This document shows, piece by piece, positions 18,768 to 27,753 of a stretch of DNA of 64,000 nt. A program made the translations under genes and the position numbers. The DNA is taken from NCBI RefSeq assembly GCF_030012175.1, contig NZ_JASCXW010000001.1, positions 1 through 64,000 on the forward strand, given 5' to 3'. Positions within the stretch are counted from its first letter, which is position 1, and every line of letters starts with the position of its first letter. The notes beneath the pieces were generated by a model. That model saw nothing but the letters and a program-made list of their open reading frames with translations. It was not told the DNA's origin and did not search any database. Origin of the DNA: Peloplasma aerotolerans. GTDB lineage: Bacteria > Bacillota_I > Bacilli_A > Acholeplasmatales > Acholeplasmataceae.

Positions 18768-19000
18768 GTAGCAATGAAGAGGAAGAGTAATAACTCGCTT
18801 GATTTAAGAGACAGATTGGTTGGTGAAAAATCTGATAAGCCGTTATGAAGGTAGCCTTGGAGCTGATGTTCTGAAACTTTTAGTAGGTTCATCCGTATAT
18901 CTGCGTTAAAGACAATGAAGTGCTAAAATGAATTTTTTTTTAGAACTAAGGTGGTACCGCGAACTTTTCGTCCTTAGAATTATCTAAGGGCTTTTTATTT
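18768..19000 (+). promoter_or_regulatory. T-box riboswitch, valine-specific
   Basis: A T-box leader with Stem I elements (GAAGAGGAAGAG start, GGTTGGTG apical region), the T-box core AAGGTGGTACCGCG (18948-18961), and an intrinsic terminator (CCTTAGA / TCTAAGG, then T-run, 18972-19000) mutually exclusive with the antiterminator. The specifier is read as GTA (18851-18853), aligned from the CCTTGGAG segment that follows it. The antiterminator UGGN is UGGU (18952-18955), which pairs with a tRNA ending ACCA, as in tRNA-Val. Uncharged tRNA-Val should allow read-through into the GNAT-valS-folC unit. Confidence 0.92.
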
Positions 19001-19014
19001 TGTTTGAGGTGTCT

Positions 19015-19581
19015 ATGAAAACATTAGTATCGAAAAGATTAATTTTAAGAGATTTAAATATAAACGATTTAGTTCCGTTTTATTCATATGCTAGAAAGCC
19101 TAATATTGGCCCTAACGCTGGATGGAAACCACATACCTCTATTGAAGAATCAAGTAAGATCTTAAAGATGATGATTTCAGATAAAGAAGTCTGGGGTATC
19201 GAATTAAAATCTACAAATCAATTGATAGGAACCATCGGTTTACATGTTAGAAACTTTGATAATGCAGTTAATAATGTTAAAGAAGTTGGATATGTCTTAG
19301 ATGATGCTTATTGGGGTCAAGGTTTAATGGTAGAAGCTGTCAATGCAGTTTTGGACTACGCTTTTATCAATCAGGAACTAGATGCCGTCTTTTGCGGACA
19401 TGCTAAACATAATATACAATCCAAACGTGTGATTGAAAAAACAAATTTTTTATATACACATACTGAACCAAGAGACCATTTTGATGGAACAAAAGTAGAC
19501 ATCATGATGTATGAATTAAAAAGATTAGATTATTTAGGAGGAAAAGTTAATGACAAATCTAAAAACGAAATACGACTTTAA
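19015..19581 (+). CDS. GNAT acetyltransferase, RimJ/RimL-like
   Basis: A 188-residue acetyltransferase of the RimJ/RimL/YdaF type. The N-terminus LVSKRLILRDLNINDL is the family signature, and YVLDDAYWGQGLMVEAV is the acetyl-CoA-binding segment. ATG 19015 is chosen because GAGGTG lies just upstream; a TTG at 19000 would fall in the T-run of the T-box terminator. The end overlaps valS by 32 bases. It is the first gene under the valine T-box, an unusual position for an acetyltransferase. Substrate unknown (ribosomal protein N-terminus or small molecule). Confidence 0.85.
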   Translation: MKTLVSKRLILRDLNINDLVPFYSYARKPNIGPNAGWKPHTSIEESSKILKMMISDKEVWGIELKSTNQLIGTIGLHVRNFDNAVNNVKEVGYVLDDAYWGQGLMVEAVNAVLDYAFINQELDAVFCGHAKHNIQSKRVIEKTNFLYTHTEPRDHFDGTKVDIMMYELKRLDYLGGKVNDKSKNEIRL

Positions 19582-22123
19582 AGAAGTTGAAGAAGGTCGT
19601 TACCAAATATGGTTAAAAAACAATTACTTTAAAACTGGTGACAAGAGTAAAAAACCTTTTACTGTTGTGATACCACCACCCAATGTAACCGGTAAGCTAC
19701 ATTTAGGGCATGCATGGGATAATACGCTTCAAGATATTATTATCAGAAGAAAAAGAATGATGGGATATGATGCTTTATACCTACCTGGTAAAGACCATGC
19801 AGGGATTGCTACGCAAGCAAAGGTTGATGAACGTTTGCGCGCTCAAGGTATTTCTCGTTATGACTTAGGTAGAGAAGGCTTTCTTAAACAAGCTTGGGCT
19901 TGGAAAGATGAATATGCAAATCATATTAATGATCAATGGGCTGCATTAGGTAATTCATTAGATTATTCTAAAGAAAGATTTACTTTAGATGATGACTTAA
20001 ATAAAGCGGTCAACCATGTTTTTTTAAAGATGTATGAAAAAGGTTATATTTATCGTGGACACCGTATTATTAACTGGGATGTTGAAGCGAAGACTGCTTT
20101 ATCAAATATCGAAGTAGAACATGAAGAAACACAAGGGAAGTTATACTACTTTAGATATCCATTCGTTGATGGTTCTGGATTTTTAGTTATCGCGACAACG
20201 CGTCCTGAAACGATGTTTGCTGATCAAGCTTTAATGATTCATCCAGAAGATCAACGTTATGCACAAATGATTGCTAAAAAGGTATACATTCCAGGAACAA
20301 AAAGAGAAATACCAGTTATTTTAGATAGTTATGTTGATATGAGTTTTGGTACTGGTGTTGTTAAAGTTACACCTGCACATGATGCAAATGACTTTGAGGT
20401 TGCTAAACGCCACCGCTTAGCAATGCCTTTATGTATGCATGAAGACGGCACAATGAATGAGCTAGCTCATCAATATGAAGGTTTAGATCGCTTTGAGTGT
20501 AGACATCAACTCGTTCAAGACTTAACGGTGATGAATCTTGTTGATAAAATTGAAGATTATACTAATAATTTAGGATATAGTGAACGAACAGGTGTTGTAG
20601 TAGAACCAAGATTATCACTTCAATGGTTTGTAAAAATGGATCAAATCGCTAAAGAAGCTTTAGAGAAGTCTAAATCGAAGTTTATTCCATCAAGATTTAA
20701 AAAGATTTTTGCAAATTGGATGACAGATACACAAGATTGGTGTATTTCTAGACAGTTATGGTGGGGTCACCGCATACCTGCATGGTATAAAGGAGATCAA
20801 GTTAAGGTTCAAATTGAATCACCTGGTGAAGGATGGCTTCAAGATGATGATGTATTAGATACTTGGTTTTCATCAGCCTTATGGCCATTTAGTACCTTAG
20901 GATGGCCAAAGGAAACAGAAGACTTTAAGCGTTACTATCCAACGGATGTTATGGTTACAGGATATGATATTATCTTTTTCTGGGTTGCTAGAATGATTTT
21001 CCAAGGTCTAGAGTTTACTGGAAAAGATCCTTTTGATAAAGTTCTTATTCACGGATTAATCCGTGATAAAGAAGGTAGAAAAATGAGTAAGTCTTTAGGT
21101 AATGGTGTTGACCCTATGGACGTGATAGCTGAGTATGGTGTTGATGCATTAAGATACTTTTTAACAACTAATTCTGCACCTGGTGCAGATCTAAGATATG
21201 AAGAAGAAAAAGTTGAATCAAGTTGGAACTTTATCAATAAGCTTTGGAACATTACCCGTTTTATCACGATGAATATTGATGATATTCATGTAAAAATGGA
21301 AGATGATTTAGCACTTCATGATCGTTGGATACTATCTAGATTATCTGAAGTCATTACTGAAGCAGATTATAATTATGAGAAATTTGAGTTTGGTGAAGCA
21401 TCACGCACTTTATATAATTTCATTTGGGAAGAGTTTGCGAATTGGTATGTTGAATTCGCTAAATTAAGCCTTCAAAATGAAAAAACTAGAAAAAATACAC
21501 AAGCTATTTTATTATATGTCTTAAAAGCTGTCTTAAAGATGATGCATCCATTTATTCCATTTGTTACCGATAAGTTATTCTTAGAAATAAGTGATGAACC
21601 ATCAATTATGATCAGTGATTGGCCAAAAGCTGGTTTACTAGATAAAGCATCGATTGAATATTTTAAAGAGTTGATGGATACGATTGTTAAGGTTAGAAAC
21701 TTAAGAAGTGAAAATAATGTTGTTCCATCAAAACCGCTTGATATTCATTTGGTTATCGAAGATCCTAAATATTTTGAGATCCTAAGCGAAGAAGGTGAAT
21801 ACTTTAAAAAATTCTTAAATGCTGAACATTTAGTGATTGAAAAGGAACTATCAAGTCAAAAAGAAACGATCCTACTTGTTGGTTCAAAAGTTTTGACTTA
21901 TGTTGATAAATCTGGGATTATAGACCCTGAAAAGGAAAAAGAAGCTTTATTGAAACAAAAAGTAACTTTAGAAAATGAAATTAAGCGAAGCGAAGCTTTA
22001 TTAAGCAATCAAGCATTTATCTCTAAAGCACTTAAGCAAAAGCTTGATTTGGAAAAAGAGAAGTTTAAAGATTATCAAAAACAATATGAAATCGTGGTAG
22101 AAAAATTAAAATCTTATGTATAA
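19550..22123 (+). CDS. valS: Valyl-tRNA synthetase
   Basis: An 857-residue class I synthetase that charges tRNA-Val. The HIGH-type signature lies in PPPNVTGKLHLGHAW (42-56), the KMSKS loop is KMSKS (511-515), the editing domain (about 190-330) includes ATTRPETMF, and the C-terminal coiled arm occupies about the last 65 residues. GGAGG lies before ATG 19550, inside the end of the GNAT gene. It is controlled by the T-box at 18768. It overlaps folC by eight bases. Confidence 0.98.
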   Translation: MTNLKTKYDFKEVEEGRYQIWLKNNYFKTGDKSKKPFTVVIPPPNVTGKLHLGHAWDNTLQDIIIRRKRMMGYDALYLPGKDHAGIATQAKVDERLRAQGISRYDLGREGFLKQAWAWKDEYANHINDQWAALGNSLDYSKERFTLDDDLNKAVNHVFLKMYEKGYIYRGHRIINWDVEAKTALSNIEVEHEETQGKLYYFRYPFVDGSGFLVIATTRPETMFADQALMIHPEDQRYAQMIAKKVYIPGTKREIPVILDSYVDMSFGTGVVKVTPAHDANDFEVAKRHRLAMPLCMHEDGTMNELAHQYEGLDRFECRHQLVQDLTVMNLVDKIEDYTNNLGYSERTGVVVEPRLSLQWFVKMDQIAKEALEKSKSKFIPSRFKKIFANWMTDTQDWCISRQLWWGHRIPAWYKGDQVKVQIESPGEGWLQDDDVLDTWFSSALWPFSTLGWPKETEDFKRYYPTDVMVTGYDIIFFWVARMIFQGLEFTGKDPFDKVLIHGLIRDKEGRKMSKSLGNGVDPMDVIAEYGVDALRYFLTTNSAPGADLRYEEEKVESSWNFINKLWNITRFITMNIDDIHVKMEDDLALHDRWILSRLSEVITEADYNYEKFEFGEASRTLYNFIWEEFANWYVEFAKLSLQNEKTRKNTQAILLYVLKAVLKMMHPFIPFVTDKLFLEISDEPSIMISDWPKAGLLDKASIEYFKELMDTIVKVRNLRSENNVVPSKPLDIHLVIEDPKYFEILSEEGEYFKKFLNAEHLVIEKELSSQKETILLVGSKVLTYVDKSGIIDPEKEKEALLKQKVTLENEIKRSEALLSNQAFISKALKQKLDLEKEKFKDYQKQYEIVVEKLKSYV

Positions 22124-23348
22124 AGATCTCAAAGAAGCAATCCATTGGATTGAAACACAACTAAAATTTAGACCCAAAGAAAATTTGAGTCGGATGCATG
22201 AAGCTTATAAACTTTTAGGTGTTGATTTATCAAACATCAAAAAGATTCATGTCGCTGGAACAAACGGAAAAGGATCTGTTTGTGCATATATCTCAAATAT
22301 CTTAATTGAAGCAGGATATAAGGTGGGTACATTTACCTCACCTTATTTGCTGCGTTTTAATGAGCGTATACGTTATCAATTTCAAGATATTGAAGATGAT
22401 GAATTATTAGAACTTATCAATATCATTTATGAATTTAATCAAACGTTTGAAAAAACATTTGGTGAGAATTTATCATTTTTTGAGTTAATCACCTTAATGA
22501 GTTTCTTATATTTTAAAAATAAAGAAGTTGATGTTATGGTTGTCGAAGTTGGATTAGGTGGATTATTAGATTCAACCAACGTCTTATATTATGATGCATC
22601 GCTCATAACATCAATAGGATTTGATCACATGAAACAATTAGGCAATACAAAAGAAAGCATTGCTTATAATAAGTTAGGTATTTTAAAAGAAGGGAATCAT
22701 CTACTGACAACGGTCAGTAAAGATATGTATCCCTATTTCAAAGATTATATTAAAAAAGCCAATGTAACCTCATCATTTTATTCAACAGATGATATCAAGC
22801 GTATTAACCATCGTCCTTTAATATTTGGAGCTTTTAGTGAAATTTATGAACTACCTTTACTTGGTGATTATCAGCTATTAAACGCTTTATTATCTATTAA
22901 AACGATTCATTTTCTTTTTCCTGAAATCAATCAAAATGTCATTCAAAAGGGACTTTTAAAAACCAAATGGGCAGGACGATTTGAAGAAATTGCTCATCAT
23001 GTCTTTATTGATGGTGCGCATAACACACACGCAATAGAAGCGCTTAAGCAAACCGTTGAATCTTCATTTAAAAACTATAAAGTTTGGGTTTTATTTAGTG
23101 CCCTAGGCGATAAAGATGTTTCAGGTATGCTTGAGATTATCAAATCATTTGCAAGTCGTTTGATACTGACTCAATTTCCGGATCCAAGATTTTTAGGATT
23201 AAAAGAGTTTTTGGATGATGATAGTGAATGGGCAGATAATGCTAAGCAAGCTATTTTATCTTTAAAAGAAGAGGTAGATGATCAAACCATTTTAATCATT
23301 ACCGGATCACTACACTTTATTGGTTATATTAAATCAACTATACATTAA
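22116..23348 (+). CDS. folC: Folylpolyglutamate / dihydrofolate synthase
   Basis: A 410-residue Mur-ligase-family enzyme that adds glutamates to folates. The P-loop is GTNGKGS (48-54); the omega-like loop FTSPYLLRFNERI and the later VVEVGLGGLLDSTN and FIDGAHNTHA motifs are diagnostic. The start overlaps the valS end by eight bases, a valS-folC order common in Firmicutes. A hairpin terminator follows. Confidence 0.96.
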   Translation: MYKDLKEAIHWIETQLKFRPKENLSRMHEAYKLLGVDLSNIKKIHVAGTNGKGSVCAYISNILIEAGYKVGTFTSPYLLRFNERIRYQFQDIEDDELLELINIIYEFNQTFEKTFGENLSFFELITLMSFLYFKNKEVDVMVVEVGLGGLLDSTNVLYYDASLITSIGFDHMKQLGNTKESIAYNKLGILKEGNHLLTTVSKDMYPYFKDYIKKANVTSSFYSTDDIKRINHRPLIFGAFSEIYELPLLGDYQLLNALLSIKTIHFLFPEINQNVIQKGLLKTKWAGRFEEIAHHVFIDGAHNTHAIEALKQTVESSFKNYKVWVLFSALGDKDVSGMLEIIKSFASRLILTQFPDPRFLGLKEFLDDDSEWADNAKQAILSLKEEVDDQTILIITGSLHFIGYIKSTIH

Positions 23349-23377
23349 TACATTTATTGGTTCACTTCTATCAAACC

Positions 23378-23410
23378 AAACACCGTCAAACATAATTTCG
23401 GTGTTTTATT
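23378..23410 (+). terminator. Terminator after folC
   Basis: AAACACCG pairs with CGGTGTTT around a 13-base loop, followed by TTATTG. Confidence 0.75.
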
Positions 23411-23411
23411 G

Positions 23412-23439
23412 TTGCATTATTACGATATGATGGTATAAT
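23412..23439 (+). promoter_or_regulatory. Promoter of the ATPase/CEGxxE cassette
   Basis: TTGCAT (23412-23417), 16-base spacer, TATAAT (23434-23439). It gives the two-gene cassette its own transcription start after the folC terminator. Confidence 0.65.
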
Positions 23440-23497
23440 ATGCATATATATACAGATTTTGCGTATTTTTGCGAATTTTATAATTGGGGTGTGAGTT

Positions 23498-24751
23498 ATG
23501 GAAAATTATACAAATCTACTATTTGTGGAGATTAAGGGATTGTCCTCTTATAAGGATGATGTTTTTACTTTTGATTTTTTGAATAAAAAGAATGCTACAT
23601 TTAATGATGGTGAATTAAAGACAATTATTAACAATATATATGTTCCTACAGTCATAGGTATAATAGGTAGTAATGCTTCAGGAAAAACCACAGCAATTAA
23701 CATTCTAAAATGGATAGTTGATCTCTATATCAATGGTAAAGATGTCCTTCAGAGGATTAAAGATATCACCTCTACTAATTCAACACTTTATGTAGATGTG
23801 ATCTTGGCAAGACATGAAATATTTAATCATGTCGCGAACTACAAAACTACGATTAAACACGATGAAGATGGTTTATACATCAAAGATGAAGCTGTATATT
23901 TTAAAGATTTAAGTTCTAGATTTACACGTCACTCAATTCTTGATTTTGACGAATCTTACGGTACAAAATTTAATCGTGATATATTCAAAAAGCTGAAACT
24001 AGATGGTAAAACCATAACCGACGAAAACATACTAAAATCTATGGTTTTGCAAAAAACTGAAAGCATAGCCAGACGATTTTCAAGTCCAGATAATATTGCA
24101 TCACATTTTATAACTGCACTTAACAAAGATAAGTTACCATCATTTGATACAATCTCTAACAAACTGATTCAATACTTGGATCAATCCATTAAAAACATTG
24201 AACTCATAGACACGGGAAACCCTAAATTGGATGGTTCTATTTATAAAGCAACTTTTGTTGATGGAAGAGAATATATTGATACTGCACAAAATTTGTCGAG
24301 AATCCTATCATCTGGAACAAATCGAGGAATTCGTCTATTTATGGCAGCAGAACAAACTTTAAAAACTGGTGGTTATCTCTTTGTTGATGAAATAGAAGTC
24401 AGTTTTCATAAAACTCTTGTTATAGATTTAATTAAACTTTTCTATTCAAGACAAACAAATCCCTTTGGTTCAACATTAGTTCTTACGACTCACTACACCG
24501 AAATCATTGACTCCATAAGGAGAACAGATTCTATTTATTTATGTAATAAGTGTGAAAAAGGGAAACTAGAATTAAACTCATATTCTAAATATATAACTAG
24601 AAATGACATAAAGAAAAGCGATCCATATCTTGCAAATTTGATAGAAGTACCAACCACACCAAGTTATGAAAAGTTCATGTTATACCGTAATACTTTAATA
24701 CAAGAATTAACTCGTGACAAAGATAATCGTGTTGATTCTACTCAACGGTAA
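23498..24751 (+). CDS. AAA_15/OLD-like ATPase, candidate defence protein
   Basis: A 417-residue ABC/SMC-type ATPase of the AAA_15/AAA_21 group used in OLD, RloA/AbiLi, PARIS AriA and related systems. The Walker A motif GSNASGKT is at 57-64 after an N-terminal strand; LSSGTNRGIRLF is the ABC signature-like segment (about 268-279); Walker B is GGYLFVDEIE with Asp297-Glu298; TTHYTEI is the switch His. There is no C-terminal TOPRIM nuclease domain, unlike OLD. The next gene starts seven bases after its stop and probably supplies the effector. GGGGTGTGAG precedes ATG 23498. Codon usage is AT-rich. A role in phage defence is inferred from architecture. Confidence 0.8.
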   Translation: MENYTNLLFVEIKGLSSYKDDVFTFDFLNKKNATFNDGELKTIINNIYVPTVIGIIGSNASGKTTAINILKWIVDLYINGKDVLQRIKDITSTNSTLYVDVILARHEIFNHVANYKTTIKHDEDGLYIKDEAVYFKDLSSRFTRHSILDFDESYGTKFNRDIFKKLKLDGKTITDENILKSMVLQKTESIARRFSSPDNIASHFITALNKDKLPSFDTISNKLIQYLDQSIKNIELIDTGNPKLDGSIYKATFVDGREYIDTAQNLSRILSSGTNRGIRLFMAAEQTLKTGGYLFVDEIEVSFHKTLVIDLIKLFYSRQTNPFGSTLVLTTHYTEIIDSIRRTDSIYLCNKCEKGKLELNSYSKYITRNDIKKSDPYLANLIEVPTTPSYEKFMLYRNTLIQELTRDKDNRVDSTQR

Positions 24752-24757
24752 ATATTT

Positions 24758-25306
24758 ATGAAGGAAATTATAGCTTGCATATGTGAAGGAAGTGCAGAAA
24801 CAGCAATCATAGAGATTTTACTTGATCATGAATTCTTAATATTTAATCGAGATCAATTACTTGATAACGAAATTTTGTCTCAAACATATCGTAATCCAAA
24901 AAACTTTAGAAGGGACTACTTAATTAGACAATTTGAAGAAGACGATGAACTAAAAGTCTATTTAATAGTTGATAGAGTAACCTCATTTAAAATTAAAGAG
25001 CAAATAAGTATCAAGATGACAGTTGAACAGATAATAACAAAACCAGAAATAGAAATTCTTTATATTATCTCAGTTGAAAAGTATAACGAATATACTACAA
25101 AGTATAGTTCAAAAATGACACCAAACGAATATATTAAGCGAATACTAAAAATAAAAGATATCAAGAAGTACGATTTTGTTAAGATGCATTCTAGTGATAT
25201 AGACTTTTTGATAAAAACAATCATTAAGTATCACAGTTACAAAAAAAGCAAGAATAAAGATTTACTGACTCTAATAAGAGCAGAAAAAATAAAGGGTGTC
25301 AGATAA
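24758..25306 (+). CDS. Small CEGxxE (RloB/TOPRIM-like) partner protein
   Basis: A 182-residue protein. The N-terminal strand and motif IACICEGSAE (Cys9, Glu10, Glu14) resembles the CEGxxTE start of RloB/AbiLii-type proteins, and KVYLIVDRV (Asp72) sits where the DxD of a TOPRIM-like fold would be, although the second Asp is Val74 here. The rest is helical and Lys-rich. It follows the ATPase by six bases without a clear ribosome site of its own, so the two are co-translated. It is shorter than known RloB or AriB. It is a plausible effector or nuclease subunit, but the assignment rests on motifs only. Confidence 0.6.
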   Translation: MKEIIACICEGSAETAIIEILLDHEFLIFNRDQLLDNEILSQTYRNPKNFRRDYLIRQFEEDDELKVYLIVDRVTSFKIKEQISIKMTVEQIITKPEIEILYIISVEKYNEYTTKYSSKMTPNEYIKRILKIKDIKKYDFVKMHSSDIDFLIKTIIKYHSYKKSKNKDLLTLIRAEKIKGVR

Positions 25307-25324
25307 TAAATTATCGTTAATTTG

Positions 25325-25352
25325 TTGACATCCTAATAAAAACGTGTATAAT
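25325..25352 (+). promoter_or_regulatory. Promoter of the tryptophan T-box unit
   Basis: TTGACA (25325-25330), 16-base spacer, TATAAT (25347-25352): a near-consensus promoter. Confidence 0.8.
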
Positions 25353-25361
25353 CAAAGTTAA

Positions 25362-25622
25362 ATTCAATGATAAAGAAGAGTACTCTTGAAAAAAGTAGTT
25401 AGCGAACTCGTGATGGTGAAAGACGAGTCTACAACATTTCTTGACGAATGGTCTTTTGAGAAGCAAGGTGAACTATAGTAGCCTTTGCCGTATGCCTACG
25501 TTATCGGGCAAAAATATAAAAGTCTTAAATGATGGAGTATTTTGTTAAAGAAGAAATTCTTATTTCTTAAAAATTGGGTGGCACCACGAGCGATTCGTCC
25601 CATGTAGGCAATCGCTTTTTTT
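25362..25622 (+). promoter_or_regulatory. T-box riboswitch, tryptophan-specific
   Basis: A T-box leader with the specifier TGG (25449-25451) in the context ACGAATGGTC, the T-box core GGGTGGCACCACG, and a terminator GCGATT / AATCGC followed by seven Ts (25590-25622). The discriminator-pairing sequence is UGGC (25579-25582), which pairs with G73, the base found in bacterial tRNA-Trp. Both specificity elements therefore read Trp, matching the trpB gene that follows. Confidence 0.95.
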
Positions 25623-25679
25623 GTTATTCAAAATTAAGATAGACAATTTACATCCCAAGACTAGAAAAGGGGTAGTAAA

Positions 25680-26855
25680 ATGGAATTCGGTAAGTTTGGT
25701 GGACAATTTGTCCCAGGGCCAATTTTAGTGGCTGTTAAAGAAGTAGAGGATGCTTATAACAAGTATAAGGATGATCCAGAGTTTTTAGAGGAGTTTGCGT
25801 TTTACTTGAAAGAATATGCGAATAGACCATCTTTGTTATATGAAGCAAAAAATATGACAAAAAACCTTGGTGGTGCGAAAATATTCCTAAAAAGAGAAGA
25901 TTTAAACCACACAGGAGCGCATAAGATTAATAATGTCTTAGGGCAAGCTTTGCTTGCAAAACGCATGGGTAAGACGAAATTAATCGCAGAAACAGGTGCG
26001 GGACAACATGGCGTAGCTACCGCTACAGCTGCTGCATTATTTGGCATGGATTGTGAGATTCATATGGGTGCTGTTGATGTAATCAAGCAAAGTTTAAATG
26101 TTTATCGTATGGAACTTTTAGGTGCGAAAGTCGTTGCTGTTGAAGCAGGACTAAAGACATTAAAAGAAGCTGTTGATAGTGCTTTAATGAAATGGAGTAC
26201 TGAATTAGATAAAACATTTTATTTAATTGGTTCAGTTGTTGGTCCACATCCTTATCCAACGATGGTTAGAAACTTCCAAAAAGTGATAGGTAAAGAAATT
26301 AAGGAACAGTTAGCACAAAAAGAAAAAAGACTTCCTGATTATGTCATTGCATGTGCTGGTGGAGGATCAAATGCAATGGGTGCATTTTATGAATTTATTG
26401 AAGACAAGCATGTTAAGCTTGTTGGCGTAGAAGCTGCAGGTAAAGGATTGAATACGAAAGAACATGCAGCAACCATGACATTGGGTCAAGATGGTGTCAT
26501 CCATGGGATGAACACCAGAGTGCTCTTAGAAGATAATGGTGATATTTCTCCAGTGCATTCCATATCAGCGGGACTTGATTATCCGGGTATAGGACCAGAA
26601 CATGCTTACTTACAAGAGATTAAACGTGTCAAATATGTTAGTGCAACTGACGAAGAAGCAGTTCTAGCTTTTGAGTATTTATCAAAAGTTGAAGGGATTA
26701 TTCCAGCAATTGAAAGTGCACATGCAGTTGCATATGCGATGAAGTTAGCACCAACATTAAGTCAAGATCAAGTGATTGTTATTAATTTATCAGGTCGTGG
26801 TGATAAAGATGTTAGACAAATCGCACGTTATCGAAATCGAAAATTAATAGATTAA
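25680..26855 (+). CDS. trpB: Tryptophan synthase beta chain
   Basis: A 391-residue PLP enzyme of the TrpB1 length class that makes tryptophan from indole and serine. The Schiff-base lysine is Lys82 in HTGAHKINN, followed by [10 protein letters not shown], the phosphate-binding GGGSNA, and C-terminal GRGDKDV. AAAGGGGT precedes ATG 25680. It stands alone: no trpA, trpC, trpD, trpE or trpF is visible in the window, so indole salvage rather than full biosynthesis is suggested. It is controlled by the Trp T-box immediately upstream. Confidence 0.97.
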   Translation: MEFGKFGGQFVPGPILVAVKEVEDAYNKYKDDPEFLEEFAFYLKEYANRPSLLYEAKNMTKNLGGAKIFLKREDLNHTGAHKINNVLGQALLAKRMGKTKLIAETGAGQHGVATATAAALFGMDCEIHMGAVDVIKQSLNVYRMELLGAKVVAVEAGLKTLKEAVDSALMKWSTELDKTFYLIGSVVGPHPYPTMVRNFQKVIGKEIKEQLAQKEKRLPDYVIACAGGGSNAMGAFYEFIEDKHVKLVGVEAAGKGLNTKEHAATMTLGQDGVIHGMNTRVLLEDNGDISPVHSISAGLDYPGIGPEHAYLQEIKRVKYVSATDEEAVLAFEYLSKVEGIIPAIESAHAVAYAMKLAPTLSQDQVIVINLSGRGDKDVRQIARYRNRKLID

Positions 26856-26918
26856 AAAAGATACTTCACAGTTATAATATAGTTAATTAAGCCAAATCCT
26901 AAATTGTGAGGTAGTTCT

Positions 26919-27629
26919 ATGTTCTTTTTTGATCCTAACCTTGAAACATTTGAAATGTTTACGATGGCACATTTAATACCCTGGTTGATTGTTTTTATAG
27001 TTATTGCTTTCATGGTTGTTTTTAAAGATAGAATATCGACTAAACTTGATCTTTATTTAAGAAGATCAACAGCTATATTGATGATTTTCTTAGAATGGAT
27101 GTTTTACTATTGGGTGTTTTCAACAGGTACACCTGATTTAACATTACTACCTTTAGGTGTTTGTGCATTATCGATGTATATCACATCTTATGCGTTGTGG
27201 ACAAAAAATGAGAAAGTATTTCAACTCATCTTTCCTTGGGCAATCAGTGGTGCATTAATATCTTTAGTGGTTGCTAATATGTCTTTTTCATTTCCACACT
27301 TTAGATATATTCATTACTTTGGAAATCATGGTTTGTTTATGCTTGGCAATTTATATTTACTGATTGTTTGTAAATTCAGTTTTAATTATAAGCATTTACT
27401 TAAATCGAGTTTGGTGTTATTCATTTATGTTGTGATCATATATCCAATCAATTTTGTATTAGATACAAATCACTTATTTTTAAGAGAAGTTCCTCATGAA
27501 GCTGCACCATTATACTCATTTTTAGGAACTTTTTGGGTTTTAGGCTTTATTTTTTCAATCTTCATGTTATTCCATGTCGTTTATCTCCCAGTATTTTTTT
27601 ACAACAAAAAACGACAGTTCAATCCATAA
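26919..27629 (+). CDS. YwaF/TIGR02206-type membrane protein
   Basis: A 236-residue integral membrane protein with about seven hydrophobic helices. The pattern (MAHLIPWL start, LLPLGVCALSMYI in the middle, HYFGNHGLFMLGNLYLL and FLGTFWVLGF) fits the conserved YwaF / TIGR02206 family of unknown function. GTGAGGTAG precedes ATG 26919, and a TATAAT sits near 26873. It appears to be a single-gene unit with a terminator before guaB. Confidence 0.75.
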   Translation: MFFFDPNLETFEMFTMAHLIPWLIVFIVIAFMVVFKDRISTKLDLYLRRSTAILMIFLEWMFYYWVFSTGTPDLTLLPLGVCALSMYITSYALWTKNEKVFQLIFPWAISGALISLVVANMSFSFPHFRYIHYFGNHGLFMLGNLYLLIVCKFSFNYKHLLKSSLVLFIYVVIIYPINFVLDTNHLFLREVPHEAAPLYSFLGTFWVLGFIFSIFMLFHVVYLPVFFYNKKRQFNP

Positions 27630-27636
27630 TTTTTTA

Positions 27637-27668
27637 GGAACCGGTGGAGTTTTCATCGGTTTTTATTT
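27637..27668 (+). terminator. Terminator before guaB
   Basis: AACCGGTG / CATCGGTT hairpin with a T-run, seven bases after the preceding stop codon. Confidence 0.8.
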
Positions 27669-27753
27669 ATTAAATAATAAAAATATCGATTTTGTCTTTC
27701 AATCAATTGTAAAAACTGGTAAACTAAAGAAAACTTATAAGGGGTATAGGTCT

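Noticed and set aside
27574-27753. N-terminal extension of guaB by 60 codons
   Set aside because: It crosses the YwaF-like gene end and a terminator hairpin and is unlike any IMPDH; the ATG at 27754 with AAGGGG fits.
27662-27753. Purine riboswitch upstream of guaB
   Set aside because: The conserved junction and loop sequences of purine riboswitches were not found in the short leader.
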